DNA of 64,000 nucleotides from Mugil cephalus (GCF_022458985.1 NC_061786.1:18482974-18546973); one strand, 5' to 3'. Positions 11,801 through 26,500 are shown, counted from the first letter of the stretch. Notes: a model not told the origin generated them from the letters alone. A program made the numbers and translations.

Positions 11801-12320
11801 CCTCATCACGGCAGAGGGAGAGGCGGCGCAGTCGGCCCACTCCAGGCTCACCCTCCTCACCCAGCCGTCGGGTCACATGCAGAACGTGGCCCTGGTCACT
11901 CAGGGAGACGTGGTGGACCAGACCCCTCAGATTCACACCATCAGCATGCTGGAGGGCCAGATGACGCACCAGCCCGAGCAGATGCACGTCATCACCCTGA
12001 GCAAGGAGGCGATGGAGCACCTGCAGACCCACCACGGGCCCCCGCAGCCCCTGCACATAGCGCAGAGGCCCGTGCAGCAGCTGCAGGTGATGCACCAGCC
12101 CATCCAGCAGCTGGCGGTGGCCCAGGAGAGCTCGCAGGGGCAGGCGGGCAGGGAGCAGCACGGCCAGGGCATCCACATCAGCGGCCAGAGCGGCCAGCCC
12201 ATCTCCATCAGCCAGACCAGCGAGCAGATCTCCAGCCACCACATCCAGGGACAGACGTTTCAGATCCAGGCGGGAACCGTGTCCTACCTGTACACCACGG
12301 GGCTGCCGCAGGAAGGCTGA
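8828..12320 (+). CDS. zbtb24: Zinc finger and BTB domain-containing protein 24
   Basis: Nuclear DNA-binding transcription regulator. In humans its loss causes ICF syndrome type 2, through CDCA7 and DNA methylation. Coding exons are 8828-9620, 9775-9942, 10377-10460, 10545-10631, 10720-10801 and 11438-12320, summing to 2097 bases (698 aa; human about 697). A BTB domain lies at about residues 20-130 ([21 protein letters not shown]). An AT-hook KRKRGRPKK follows near residue 150. Eight C2H2 fingers then begin with CDDCGKVF and end with CPSCSLSF; most are linked by TGEKP-like joints and split by introns in the linkers. The long last exon holds the conserved tail with [12 protein letters not shown] and QEIQLVV, rich in Gln and His. 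The start is the ATG in gaggaggATGtct; it opens the frame after the 8798 acceptor. A later in-frame ATG stands at 8858. Confidence 0.97.
10858..11090 (+). repeat. Terminal-inverted-repeat element B, left part
   Basis: This starts with caatcagccacaacattaaa and shares long stretches (cttagacatgtagcaccc, cagcaggatgcagcct) with the complete copy at 63013-63485. It lies in the last intron of zbtb24 and lacks the right half. Confidence 0.7.
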
Positions 12321-12815
12321 GTGACCGCGGGGGAACTAATATCAGCGTCATATCCGGAGTGAGTAGTTTAAAAGAAAACATAGAAGGCAAGCTACGTTTT
12401 TTTTTTTTACAGAGACTTTTGAAATTCTGCAGAATTTGTGCAGAAATTGAAACTTTTCGAGGAAAAAAAAAAAGTAAAGCTGGTCTTGAATTGAATTGAT
12501 CTCACATCTTTATTGCATGCAATACATAGGGACAACTCAATGCACCATTTGTGTGCGTTCAGGTGCTACATGAGTTTCACACTGTACTGAAGATAAAGTG
12601 AAACGATTCATTTATCAATTAGTTCATGAAAACATATGCAGATTGTAGAAATGTCTGTTTTTCTTCTTCTGCACAAGAGTTTTAAGAAGAATTTACACAA
12701 GAATTTATATTCCAGGGGTCAGTTTTACATACTCAGCGTGTTGAGGTGCTGCTCGTGGATGTACGCTCTGAAATACTGTGAATGCACTGGACAATAAAAC
12801 GTTTTGCTGAATCTG
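12321..12815 (+). other. zbtb24: zbtb24 3'UTR
   Basis: Non-coding sequence after the TGA, with the likely polyadenylation signal AATAAA at 12793-12798. A minus-strand AATAAA (plus TTTATT near 12506-12511) lies inside it and could serve ccdc162, so the two 3' ends may overlap. Confidence 0.5.
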
Positions 12816-13788
12816 AATGAACAAAAACCTTCTTAGAGTTTTTGTGTTTTTGGCTTTGGGAACAGAATAAATTAGAGTTCACGCACACCTGTAAAATAGT
12901 CCATCCATATTCAACAATCAGAACACGAATCAACGAGCTAGCAGGAGACAAATTAGCATAGTTCTACAAAATACCTTTTTAAAAAAGCAAGAAAAGCATT
13001 TTTTTTTCTCCCATTTTCACTCAGAAAACATCTGTTCAACAATGTGGGTGGGCCTCCTTTGTCGTAGTTTTTGTCTCGTGTTTGGTCTGGACTGCAAGCT
13101 GGCCAGTTTAGCTTGCAAACTCTTTCACTGTGGTGGTGGTGGTGTGTTGTGTGCAGATTGGCTTTGTCTTGGTTGGAAATCAGCAAGACCTTCCCTGAAA
13201 AAGACGCCTGCTGGATGATTGCACAGCACAGAAGCACCAACTACTTCAACTGTGCATCACCAGGATTTACGATTTGTTGCTGAGAGGTTTTCCTCAGCAC
13301 ATGCAGTGATTTTCACGACAGAATTGCAACTAATTTTGTAACTGGCGCAAACGTACGAGTGCTTCATATATGAAGGTTCTCTTGTCGTCCACGTCACGGT
13401 GCAGTATATCCAAGAACTGGACTTGTAGAGTCTCCTGAAGACAACATCTGTGAGTGCAACCTGTCAGAAACTTGTTCGCTTGTGTCAAATGTTAACTGCT
13501 GTTTTGGAATCAGGGTCAGACGAAGGCTGTGATTTAGTGCCGCCCCTCACAGGTCCGGTAACGACGTCTCCGGAGTCACGACGCGCAGGCGAGACGGATC
13601 CTGAGGGAGAATCAAACGGGTTGAAACTCAGATAAAAATACTAGAGAGTGTGTTGGAGTTACGTGGTGTTAAAGCATCTTTTCACACATTTTTCAGCTAG
13701 AATCTCTCACTTCATGACATCATTAGAGGCTTGAAACTTCTCGTCCAGTTTCAGACTCTTCCTCTCTGTCATAAATTCATTCGACGAT
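12816..13788 (-). other. ccdc162 3' flank / possible 3'UTR
   Basis: No coding sequence is supported here. It separates the convergent genes zbtb24 and ccdc162. A short gt-rich run (tggtggtggtggtgtgttg) is near 13132. Confidence 0.4.
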
Positions 13789-14487
13789 TCACCGTGTCTC
13801 ACTCACTGCTCTCGGTCTGTCTGCTCTGGCGTTTGAGCGGCTCCAGGCTGTTTCTGCTCTCGGGTGTCTTGGCTCTGGAACAAAGTCCTGAAGTGTGATG
13901 TAGTTTGTGAGGCTGCCAAGCTGCAGGGTCGACTGCTGCTGCTGCTGCGGCTGCTTACTGGTCCGGTTTAGACCTGAGACAGAAACAGAACGTGAAAATA
14001 CAATCTGTGATAGAATTTAAAACGTCATCACAGAAAGGTATGAGTGTCTGGGTAATCTCGCCGGCTTTAAATTCACTCCTGAAACGCATGAGCAGCCCTC
14101 TACGTACGATCGTCCCTGCTGTGAGATGAAGGTGAGATTAAAGTGGGCGGGTGCGGTTACCTGCCGAGGGACTTCGGGTGCTCAATCTGCTGACTGACAG
14201 CGAGCAGCAAGTCCTGCTTTGTGCTGCAAGAGAACAAGAGAAGTGGGAGTGAAATGTCAAGGATATTTAAAGTGAGACACAAAGAATCTGTTTGGCCGTG
14301 TGGTTTGCTTTAGCATGTTTTCTGCGATGGTTTTCCACCTGCTGTCGAGGTTCCTCTGGTGAGAGCCGTCTCCATGTCGCTCATCTGGCCCTGCAGCTTG
14401 TCCACTTGCTGGAAGGCTTCGTGTTTTAGGCTGCGCTCCTGCTGTAGTTGACCCTTCACCTGAATCCACACGGTGCACGACGGTACG

Positions 14488-14526
<39 letters not shown>

Positions 14527-17500
14527 CAGAGAAGTCAAACATTCATGTTGTTATTCCTGGTGAAGATTTTCAAATATCTGAGTGAAATGTCTCAACTCTT
14601 CCATAGATGATCTTTGAAATATGACCTCATGCTGAATGACAACACACTAAACTAACATGGTGAACGTGGTAAATATACAAACGAAGTGACAGTACACTGT
14701 TGATCCTATCTCCTGGATGAAAACTCTATTTAAAAATGAACCTCCTGAAGCCCCGCGTCCTCATATGGGGACATTAAGTTTTGGGTTTTATCACAGCTTT
14801 TTCTGCTTCATTTAAACCCCTTATCCTCATGAGTGGACGCTTTAGTCTGCCATCTAGTGATAGTAAAGGGTCAAAATACTAGTCGGTGTAAAAACATGTT
14901 TCATTCCACAGATAATCACAGGACTACGAAAGAGTATCTGGGCCAAACTTGAGGAAAAAAATTTAGCGGAAGTAGATTTTTTTATTTATTTTTTTTCATC
15001 ATGCACTTTGAGAAAAAAAGTCAAAATTTCAAGAAAATAAAACAAAATTTCAGGACAAACGCGATGACATAGAAAACATAATTGAAATTTACGGTTGAAA
15101 CTTTCTTCTAATTAACATTTCTATTTCGATATTACAGCAAATTTAACATATTTTGTCAACAGCAACAACCTACAACGTCGCTAATTAGCAAGTACTCGTT
15201 ACAGTTTTATATTTTGTCACACATTGGGTGACGTTATTATAATATAAATAATGAAATAATTCCAGTGTCCACACATGAGGACATAGATTTTTTTGTTTTG
15301 TTGTTTATTTTTTTCAAAAACTACTACTTCCTGTTCAAAGTTGATGCTTAGTTTGTATACGTCTTAGGTCCTACTGATCCCAAATACAGACCAAATAAAA
15401 GCTCGGGTCTCAGGAGGTTATAGATCCATGTTTGTTTTTTACATTTCCTTGATTAAGCACATAAAGATCTCAACTTTGGCCCTAGCCTTGAAGTACATGA
15501 AATGTTGAAATTTCACAGAGCACACTACATTGCCATGTAGAAGTATCTTCCCATCACTTGGCGTCTGCAGTCAATGAACGTGCTGACCTGCCGGATCTCT
15601 TTGGCGCTGCGTTGTCTCTGCAGTCGGTTCATCCTGCTGCCTCTGTCCAGCTGCTCGCCGAGCTCTCTGAGCTGCCTGTCTCTGTCCTCCACGTCGGCTC
15701 TCATCTGCTCCAGGCTCTGCACCCGAAAACTGTCCAGCTCCTGTCTGCTGCGGGCCTCCTGCGCAGACTGATGCCTGACCACCTGCAGCTCCTCTGTCTG
15801 CGGGAAAGCATAAGTGTACATTTAGTGACTACATCCAGGCCCTGCACAGTAGGTTCACACTAAAATGAAATGTAAAAAAAAAAGTCATTGTTCACTTTGT
15901 TGCAGAGCTTTACATGAATCATGGAGCAAAATGTGATTTAAACACTTGGATTTGATGCTAGTGACGTTTGATATCGGCGATACTGATCCCATAGTTGTAA
16001 AAATACACTCTAATGTGTCTAGTAAACCTAGAAAAAAGTAGTGTTTTTAAAATCAAATCTTCATAAAGAATACAAGATGTTTATTCTAAACTCTGAAGTA
16101 TGTTGCGGTAGAGGACTCATTTACTATATAGCCGCACTAAAACAGCAACAGGAAGAAAACAAAAAAAAAAACAGAGACACAATCAAACAAAATATGTGAA
16201 AATGCGGTTTCAAACACTAAAAAAAAAAAAACATTTTAATTGTGACACTGTGCTCTGGTATCAGAAGTATCGATGTGTCACTATCGATCACAGTTTGAGT
16301 CAAACATGTAGAGTGAGAACCGCAGAAAGGTTGGTCCTGAACTCAACAAGCACAAACTAAACAATATCATTTTCATTTAACCTCCTTCACAATGGATTTA
16401 GTCACATAAGAGGAGTTCATGGACTTCACAGAAGTACCGGGGGCGTTGGAAGTGACCGAAGATTGTGTACAATGAAGTCTTTGCGTCGTCTTTAAATTAA
16501 AATTCACATCTCCCTGCTGCCACGTGTCTCTCGTTTGTCAGACCTCAAGAACAGTACGTTTAGCACAGAACATGGTGCCTCCGCCTATTTTAAGACATAG
16601 GATAATATATTATTTTATTTTCAAGACCTGCCAATAGTTTTCCCAAACTGAGCTGTTATTGTATTTTAATCACCTTTCATCTTGTGTAAGAAAGAAGAAA
16701 GAAAAATCTGTATTTTTCCTACAAGGATTAATTAAAAAGTATAATGTACGTCTGAATGATCAGATAAAGTTTGTAGTTGTCTCTTAACACATGCATCTCT
16801 GCTACTTAACTTTCAACTGAAGCAAAAAACACACAAAAAACATAAAAAGCCATCAACTATGCAGCACATGAGTGATTCTGTAAGACATAAGAAACAGTGC
16901 ATGTGGTTATTAACTTCATTATTATTACTGTTGCGCTCTGTGTTGAACACATAACCTACATTTACTTCCTGTCTCATCAGATTGTGGTTTATTTGTGGGC
17001 CTAGTGACTGTTTGTTTGTTAACTGTATCTCTACACAGTTAACACATGTTGATGCAGCTGTGAAGTGTTGATAGGACTACCCAGGTACCTTCCTGCTGAG
17101 GAGCCTCTTGTATCCGCTGCACTCGGCCTGACACTGAGACAACATCCGCCGGGCGACGTCCAGCTCCTCCTGCAGGAAAACCACCTTCTCCTCCGATACG
17201 GTTTTCACTCTGAGGGCATCGGTGCGACTCGCAATCTCCCTCTGGACACGAAAAATGAAAAAGTAACTGTCATACTTTCTGAAGAATGGCAGTACATTTA
17301 CAAATTTGCACTTTGCGAATACATTTTGACAGATGTTTCAAATAAGAGTGTAATTAAATATATAATCACTAAAATTAAATGATTTGAAAAATAATAATTC
17401 TCATCTTTTCCTTCACATCTAATGAGTTAATTTAAATAAAATAAATAAGTAAATGATTCAAAAAAATTATTTATTAAAATTGTACAAAGAAAGGCTAAAG

Positions 17501-20500
17501 ATAAAAAAAATAAAATAAATATAAATAAATAAATATTTAAAATATTTATTTAACCAAATTGTAGAAAGAGTAAACTAATAAAAGAACAAAAATAAAATAC
17601 AAAGACTAAAGCTAAAAAAGAATAAAAATAAATATATAAATAAATAAATAAATAATAAGTAAGTATTTATTTAATCAAATGTAGAAAGACTAAAATTTAA
17701 AAAAGAACAAAATTTTAAATATAAATAAATGATTTATAATATTTATTTTTATCAAACTATAGAAAGACAAACAAAAATAAAATATAAATAAATTATTTAA
17801 AATATTTATTTAACCAAATTGTAGAAAGACTAAAATATTCATTAATACACAGGACCAACTGTTACAATCCCTTGTGCCATGATTTGAGGAAAAACTCCCT
17901 TTAAAACTAAAGCAAACTATTATAAGATAAAAAAGGACCAGATTGTTAGAGTTTTACTGATATTAATGATATCACAAAACTAACAAGTGGCTACAGAGAA
18001 AATAAAATGATGCTGTTTCCTCTCATTCTGTGCTTTTACTTTGTACACGTTCCTTCCTGCAGGAGAACAATCTGATTTTTGAATATTTCTTGCTGACCTG
18101 CTGAGTTCGGAGCAGCTCTCTGTGAAGTTTCTCCTGGTCGACCACCTGCCTCCAGCGTCTCAGAGCCCTCAGTTTACAGAGCAGAGACGTCAGCCGGCTG
18201 TTCTCCAGACTCAACTCGTGGACTTCCTCCCTCTAAAAAAAACGGGAATGTGCAGGAAGGTCATACAGCCTTTTCCCCCTGCAGCTACAACAATAATTAT
18301 TAAACAGTTTGCTTGTGTGAATCCTCGTACCTTTAACTGTGTGAGCCTGAGTCCGTCGTCGTCTCTGGTGCAGCCGTACTTCTTCTTGAGCCTGATGATT
18401 CTGTCCACTCCCTCCCTCCTGACTCTGTTCACCATCACGCTCACATCCTGATCCATCTGCCGGCGATACTCGTCCAGTTTGGCCTGAGATGGAGACAAAC
18501 GAAAGACTTTAGTGGCTGTAAAACTAAATAAGATGTGAAATAATCATTTATGCATTAATTGCAAAGATGTATGCTGCATAATTACAGAAGTTACAATGCA
18601 AATGTATGTTCTGAAGATGATTGAAGTGGTGAAAAAGGTGCATAAAAAATCTCTGCAGGTTTTATTGATGGACCAATTAAGGGTTAAAAAAAAAAAAAAC
18701 CTTTAGCCCACCTTGAGCTGGATGCTGGTGGAGAAAAGGTGTCGGACCAGAGGCTCGTAGCGTTCCTTGAGTTTGAGGCCGAGCTGCTCCTCTGAAGTCT
18801 TCTTCTCTTCCTCCAGGTGAGCGACTCGGGCCTGCAGGGCTGAGAGCTCCAGCATCATCCCACGGCAATAATCTGCCACCTGGAATAATGAAACACTGAT
18901 TACATTCTCGTCATCATCCGGGATAAAGCTCCACGAGGTCGCCATGTTTCGGTTTCTAAGCACGTGAAAAAAAAAAAGAATTATTGCCAAATTAAGACGT
19001 TACTCTGATTAAAAGTTCTCCCTGTCTGATTAAGATCATGTAATTGGAACTCGATTTTATCCGCCATGTTTAATTGGACAACGCGCATGCGCCACAGCCG
19101 CTGCGCCGGCGTATGACCCCGGAACAAAAACCAGATCCAAGAAAGCCGGTCGCAGAAGAAGAAGGTAGAACCACCTGAGGGACAGCGCCATCTTGTCTAC
19201 ACCATAACACGTACTTAATTAAAAAAAAAAAGTTCTACTATTATCCATCTTGTTGTTGTTTGAAATGCCGGTCTGCCGCATGAACAACTCTTGTTTATTA
19301 TCATTACGTGTACCTGAAAGGCTGTGTATTAACCCGCTGACAAGACACATATCGCCACCTAGTGTGGAGGAGGAGGAGGACATGTTTCCGCTACCACTGA
19401 TCTCAAAGTACAGCTGACAGAAAACAGGATGTTGGTGACACGATACGTTTTAAAAGTTTAAAAGTTTTGATTTGCATTGCAGGTGAAAATTCATCGGATC
19501 CATTAGGACACCTCCTCTGGGGACCAGGGATATTTCTATCAGGTTTCATGAAGATCCGTGACAAGTTGCTGACACTTGTCTCTACTGTATGTGTTTCCTG
19601 TCAAACTCTAAATGAGAAAGGGAAAAAAAAAAAGAGCCACAAAATCAGAACTGTACAAACCTCTGTGTGAGAATTGTTCATCTCCACGTCCTTAAACCTC
19701 TTCAGATCCTGCGATTAAAAATAATGCGTTCGTTTGAAATCATGACCGGTCACAGTTTCAGCTGCAGCACGTGGTTTAAAAAGAAGCGTCTGCATGTACT
19801 AAGGACTTTGCACATTTCACATTTGCTCTCTACGCTTGTACCTGTTCTCTCTGGTAGAGAAGCTGCGTCTCCTGCTGCAGGATCTGTTCGTAAAACTGGG
19901 AGTAGAGCAGGAAGCTGCGACGCTCTCGCTCCATCACAGAAGAGGCGAGGTGACTGAGACATCGGTACAGATGATCCTGAGAAACTTTCAGCTGAAAGAA
20001 GAGAAACTTGAGTATTACTGATCTGTGATAGACTGGCGACCTGTCCAGCTAGGCCCTACTAGTGCTCCCACGACCCTCCAGAGGATAAGTGGTTACAGAA
20101 AATTAATCAATGAACCATATATTGGTCCCTCTGCCCTCCATCTTTGTAGTCATTTTTTACTTCTTTGTAGTTTTTGATCAGCTGTCAATGTTTGTGTAGC
20201 TTTCTCAAGAGCATTAACAGTATTTAGGGTCAATATATAATATATCTTGCATACGTTTTTATTAAAAGTTAAAAAAAATGATGTTTTTTATGTTTATTAT
20301 GATTATACCCATAATCCATAATTATTTCATATGGAAACTTATTAATAAAAATGACAAGATATCACTAAAATGTCACTAAATAACCATCCGGCTTTAATAA
20401 CAACCACCTTCTAATTAGCTAAACAATAAAATGAGCTTATTCAAAATTTGTTTTGATTGTGTTGTCTTTGTTAAATTGAGATAATCTTGACAGATATTCC

Positions 20501-23500
20501 TTTTTTGGCAGTATGTCAAATTTTATATGGAAAATAACAAATTGTATCTGTGTCCGAGAACTTAGTTATTTAATATAAAGTAGTGTGTGAGTCAAGTTTG
20601 GATTTATCGCATGTCAACAGTGTTACTACAATATATTTATAAATAACTTTACATTTCAATTTACTAAATTGTTCATATAATAATTTGAAGAATCTTTATG
20701 TAAAAATGCGGTGATTGGTTGATTTTAGGCCTGAAAACAGTCAAAATGTGATCAACTATGACACCTGTCAGCTATGTTAAACACATATAAAACACTTAAA
20801 CATATCCGATGAGTATTTTGTCCACCTCTCCGTCCGCCTGCTCCGCTCCCTGCATCAGCTGCTGGGTGAACGTTTCCACCATCTGAGGACGCTCAGGGGA
20901 CAAACTGTACTTCAGTGGAGACTTTTTCCACAGCTCTGATGATGCACAGAAAAGACAGTTTTTTAGCATCAAGTCAGAGTTTTTTGTGTTGTTTTTTTTT
21001 TTTTTTAAATGTGTACCTGTAGGGAGGCGAGCGTCTTGTCGAGTTCTCTCCGACGCCACCAGGCTCAGCTCTCGGCTGATCCTCCTCTGCACCGCTCGGA
21101 TCATGTCGCACTCCGCGCTCTCCATCAGCAGGTGAAGCTGTAACAAGGAGATTAGGTTTTTATTACTATTATTTAAGACAGGAGGATATAATTATGCACT
21201 TTATTTATTTATTTTTTTTGCACCTGCCAGGTTTTCACATCCACCTCTGCAGCTCCAGGAGGGGGCAGGAGAGACTGGCTCCCAGAGATCAGGGCCTCAT
21301 AGTCGCGCTCTTTACCCATTTGTTGAGCCAGAGCTCTCATGCTGGGGTAAAAGACTTCAGCCCTGTAAACAAATAAATAAAAATATTAGGCCACCACATG
21401 TTAAAAACTGTGTTAAATTCCTACAGAAATATAAAAAGAATGGAATTTGATTTATTAATCTCCAGGTCTGAAAACGTATGGAAAATGAAAACTAGTGTAT
21501 GGAAAAATATTCATGTTTCTAAGACTGTCACCACTGTAATTTTCTAAAACATAAAGTTATGAATATCTCCGGACCAGTTGTTAAATGGATTTAATCTAAA
21601 ACTACATTTGTGTCACAGTCACTAAAGACTGAATCTTCTCATCACAGTGTCAGTGGTCGTTCAAGGCTGATATTCCGACTTATATATATAATATCACCTG
21701 TAGAGTTTGACAAACTGTTGATAGAGGGCAGGTGTGTTTAACGCCTCAACGCCCAAACGCCTCCGAGCCCAGCTCTCCTTAAAGACCTCGAGCTGCTTCG
21801 TGAGCAGGAGGAAACCCTTCAGCGCAGACTGGACACTGATCGGGTCCTGAGCAGGAGAAGGGGAGGAATCCGTCTCCCTCTTCCCTCCCTCTATTTCAGT
21901 TTCTGTGCGGATTTGATCGGCTTCCTGTCGAAACAGTTAACGGGACAGAAATGTAGCCGTGAATCATCTCGTGGATGCGCTTAATAAATCATTTACAGTT
22001 CCCTGTTCGCAGGTGAACCGAGCTGCCTCGTTTGCCTGCTTAACCGCGCATTTATACGACAAAACAGCCCCCTTACTTGGTTCAGTTTCCCTTCATGCAG
22101 AAGGTCACCTTTGTTGCCAAGGAGACGCACAGGCTCCGCCTCCTTTCCGCTGTTCAGGACGTCCTCCACGAGCAGGGACGCGCCGAGGATTGCAGCGTTG
22201 GCCTGCAGCCGACCGCGATCGCTCAGGCCGCTCAGACAGAGCTGCAGACACACGGCAAACCTTCACGTTACCTGGGATGGACGTGTTGTAGGTTTATGTG
22301 TATTTTAAGGCAAATGTTTTACACCTCCTTCCTTTATTTCTCTATTTTAGTCTTCAAAATTGATGTTTCACCTGTGAAATCTGTCTGAGAAGATGTTAAA
22401 AATGCATGATTCTTGCTCATAAAGGCCAAGAGGATTAAAGGAGATTGTTCTGCTGGAAGCATTTTGTTCATAATAGAAATTATTTATCTTCTGGGGAGCA
22501 TGACTGTGTGTTTAATGCTTCTTTGTTTGAGTAAAATGATGATTGGAAAGACACCAACATCCTTAGCGATCATCTAAGATTAACCTCAGAAAATGTGAAA
22601 CTTACTGAGCAGCACTTTTGAGCAGTTAAAAACAAGCCATGCCACATAAACATTAACCATTAACCTGCATGTAGTTTTCAATGTGTGGCACGTCCCAGAC
22701 GCGCAGAGGGAGCCGTCCGTGACAGGCTGTGAAACTCCTCCACGGGTACGTCCTCTGCGCCTGCCGGCAGAAATGAAATTCTAACAGAGCAGGTTTCTCC
22801 TCATCGCTAAATGCACTTTTACACCTGGAAACACTTGCACACGTGTCCGCTGTGACGTGACGTGAATACCTGGCGGCCTCCAGCCTCCAGAGGTCGGGGA
22901 ACAGGCAGCGTGACGCTGAACACGTCGGCCCGGGCGCTGCCACTCAGCTGAGGGAGGGCGGCCGCCATGTTGTCACTCACGCTCCGGTGAGAGGCGACGT
23001 CGCCAGACGAGATGAACGCCTCCCTGAACACATGGACACGACACACGGGATTTAAATCCTTTATTAGATTCTGGGTGTGGATTCTGTAGGTGTAAATTCC
23101 ATAGTTTGGTGCAATTATGAAAGTGTTTGCCACCAATTTATGACAGGGAGGGAGGTAAGTAAATACTGCTACGCTGTTAACCGTAGCAGGATGTGATGAG
23201 CAGATTTAACTCCTGACCTGATGAGGACCCTGACGGCCGTATCAAACTGCAGCAGCACCACCTCCCTGCGTAGCTGCAGCAGACGACCCACACACTGTGG
23301 ACTGCTGGGGTCGGAGAGATGCTCCACCTGCCTCTGAATTTCCTGCAGCTCCGCGCCTGCACAGCAGCACAAAGAAAGAGACACTGGTCTTTAATTTGGG
23401 TCCATATAATGTATATTTGGAGTAATACATACTTAAAATGCAAAATTCACGGTGTCCACATTAGAGCCTCTAAAATGGGACACATGTACGAACACCTCTT

Positions 23501-26500
23501 CTTATTGTATTTTATTTTATATTTGATTTTGATTCACAGCTAAATTAACTAAAAGTTGTGCCAGGGTCCAAAAATATATGGACATAGTCGTAAATATATA
23601 TACCTGGTCCTGGTTATTTATCTGACAAGAAAAGCTGCCTGGGACACATTTTGTTAACTTCATTTCCTATGAAAATACATAAATAAAAAGGGTAAAATAA
23701 AGATGCATGTGATCTTCACTCCCTCATATACTCTTATACACTTATTTACAGGTGAATAAAATTTTAAAAAATATTCAGAAGCTTGTTGAATTCTTGATTT
23801 TACCTGGTAATGTTCCATAAAATCTAAATCTTCTTCACTGAGTAACACATTTACACCAAATACTGCATGACCACGCTAATATTAAGATAATTTAGAGCTC
23901 ATGTGTTTTTATTAGTTTTACACGTAATAATACGCCCAGATGTGTTTGGTGTGTTTGAACCGTTCACCGTTATATAAATTATTATTGCATGGAGTGTTTC
24001 CTTCAGTGTTCCTCTGTAAAATAAACCCACCGATGCCTTCGGCGCCGCCCCAGTCAGCGTCCAGAGGTGGACCCGGCGCTTCCAGTCGTCCCCTCCAGCT
24101 ACAGGAGTCTTCTCTGTTTCCCAGTCTGGAGAAACTGACCAGGTAATAAATAATGTTGTGGAGAGCTGAGGCTATCTGCAGTGTGTGATGGAGAGCTTCA
24201 GCACAAGCCTGGTGAGAAGAGTAGCAGCAAGAATTATATATTCTGCAACCAAAAAAAAAAAAAAAAAACATTCATCAGCGGCTTTTTGAACCAATCAGAG
24301 TTGTGTTTGCATGATGTAATTTGTAATTTTCTTCTGACTTCATTAATAAAAGTCATTATAGGATTAAACACTTTTTTTTCAAAAAAAAAAAAATCAGGTG
24401 AACCCAACAACTTCTTATTTTTTAACTGTGTGCCAACTTTCATTACTCAAGAACAATACAACTTAGAGTGATTCTGACTTTTGTGACAGAAACTTCAGAG
24501 TCTTGGCTTTAAAAAGAGACAATGCACAAGCTCCAAAATATTCATGAACAGCGTTCAATTTATGTCCTAAATAGGCGTTTTGTTTTTTGTGTTTTTTTCA
24601 AAAAGGCTGGAATGATAATTGGTTAGAATTAGTCCGGGTCCTGAGAAAAGCTAAACTCCTCATGTGCTTTAATAACAGTCTCTGTTGTGAGCTCCTCACC
24701 AGAGTGTCCAGCGCTCTGAACATGTGGAGAACCTCGGTGAAGTGGGGGACGTACCACAGGTTGAGGACAGCTCTGCCGTCGTCACGGAGCAGCTGCAGCG
24801 CCCGGCGCTGGAAGCTCCTGTAGCGAAGAAAGTCGCGTTTGATTAGAAGTTTACAATTTAAGAAACAGGGTCTGCAACTTTACTGCTGATCACAGGTTTG
24901 GGGCTATTGCACATGAGTTGTATGAAGGCTTTACACGGCTCCAGAGGGAGCGCGGTGAAAGTCTGATAAATCACTTCAGCCTCGGTCCCTTAAATCTCCC
25001 TCAGGCTACTAACGGCTAACATAACACAGCTGTATCTCAGTGAACACGTGAGCAGTTAGTCTGAATCGTAGCTGGCTGGACAAGAAAGAACGGCTGGAAC
25101 ATAAAATGTGATGTTTCTGTTTTGGTGTGTTGTGTCTTTTGTCCATATTCAGCATAGAACTGGTGGTCTGAACTTTCCTTTCGGTCGGAGCGCCCTTATA
25201 TCTGCCTTTTTAATTAACTGATTAAATGCTTTCCAGATTTCCTTGCCTTCCCCCTCCAGTTTGTTTAATATTTCCTGTTATTCTTTCCAGTGGCATACGT
25301 TGCGCAATATTCTTCAGCCGTGCAACCACTCGAAGACCGACACTACTTTCTTTCACCTGCAGCACAGCAAAGTTAAAGTTTTTTTGGAGGCAGGAGTTGG
25401 AAACAAACGTACTTTAGTAAAAACTTGGAAGCTGGGGAACAAAAAGCGCTGCAGGAAAAGGCAGGGCATCAAAAAAAAAAAAAAAAAACACAACTACAAA
25501 GACAGGAGACAGCTGAGGCCAACGAGGGGAGCACGCAGACAAAAGACACAAGGTGAAAACAGGTGAATCACAGAGGCGGGAACGGACGGGAAGGAAAGAA
25601 ATGATTGCGAAAAGAAGCAGGAAATGCCAGAAAAACCAAAACACGGTTACACAAAACTCACAACTGTGACATTTTGGAGTTTAGGGGAATGCTCACAGAC
25701 AAGATTGACATTATTTTATGAACTACCTCACATATAGTGCATGAAACCTAATGTCTTTGCAAATTAATTTAGTCCAGATGTGCAGATGTTTAAGTTATCT
25801 TTTGTAGCACATTTTAAGTTATATATGCATACATTTTATACATTACATATGGTATTTTTGACACATTTTTGACATTTTACTACTTTTTGAGAAGCACATC
25901 GTTCTTGATTTTCATATATACCACTTTAACTATCAGTCATCTTCTGACATCATGTGCGTTTAATGGTAAATATGCTAATTATATATATATACATATATTT
26001 CTTAACTTCTCCAGGAATCTGTCTAGTGTCAGTGTGCAGTCAATGTTCTTTTTATTGTTGCTGACTATAATTGTCAACTATTTCTCAGGCTAATAATTTA
26101 TATTAACTTTAATTCCATCTGTTTTTACCTGGGGTCGGGGCAAACTTCAGCTCCTGGATCTAAAACGTCTTTGCGCTGTCCAATCATGAAGTGGGACTGA
26201 CGGATGGAGGGGACGTTGTCCAGGAGGGAGGTTAGACTGTAGTAATACGCGACAACCTGCGCTCTCACGCAGTGCTGCGACGTCCGAGAGCTGAACCTGA
26301 GGAGATATTAACGCACGCTGCGTTTACCTTCGGCACGTTCTCACTCAGAGCTCTCACTTTTCCCCTGTTTTTTTCACGGACGTACTTCCTGAGAAAGTCG
26401 ATTATGAGCTCCCGCTTGATCTTCGCCTTCGCCGCCTCCTCCTGCGGAGTGGGAGAAATTAATTTTACTTCATTTGCAGCCAGTCACATTCATCATCCCG

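Noticed and set aside
11637-12242. 201-codon minus-strand frame opposite the last zbtb24 exon
   Set aside because: It mirrors the Gln/His-rich coding strand; leucine-valine-histidine composition is what the complement of such codons gives.
13955-14223. Alternative ccdc162 ending in which the exon at 14161-14223 is read as TKQDLLLAVSQQIEHPKSLG, stopping at 13955-13957
   Set aside because: It looks protein-like, but the upstream exon ends in a phase that forces the other frame, which runs on to the stop at 13789-13791. Kept in mind as a possible splice variant.
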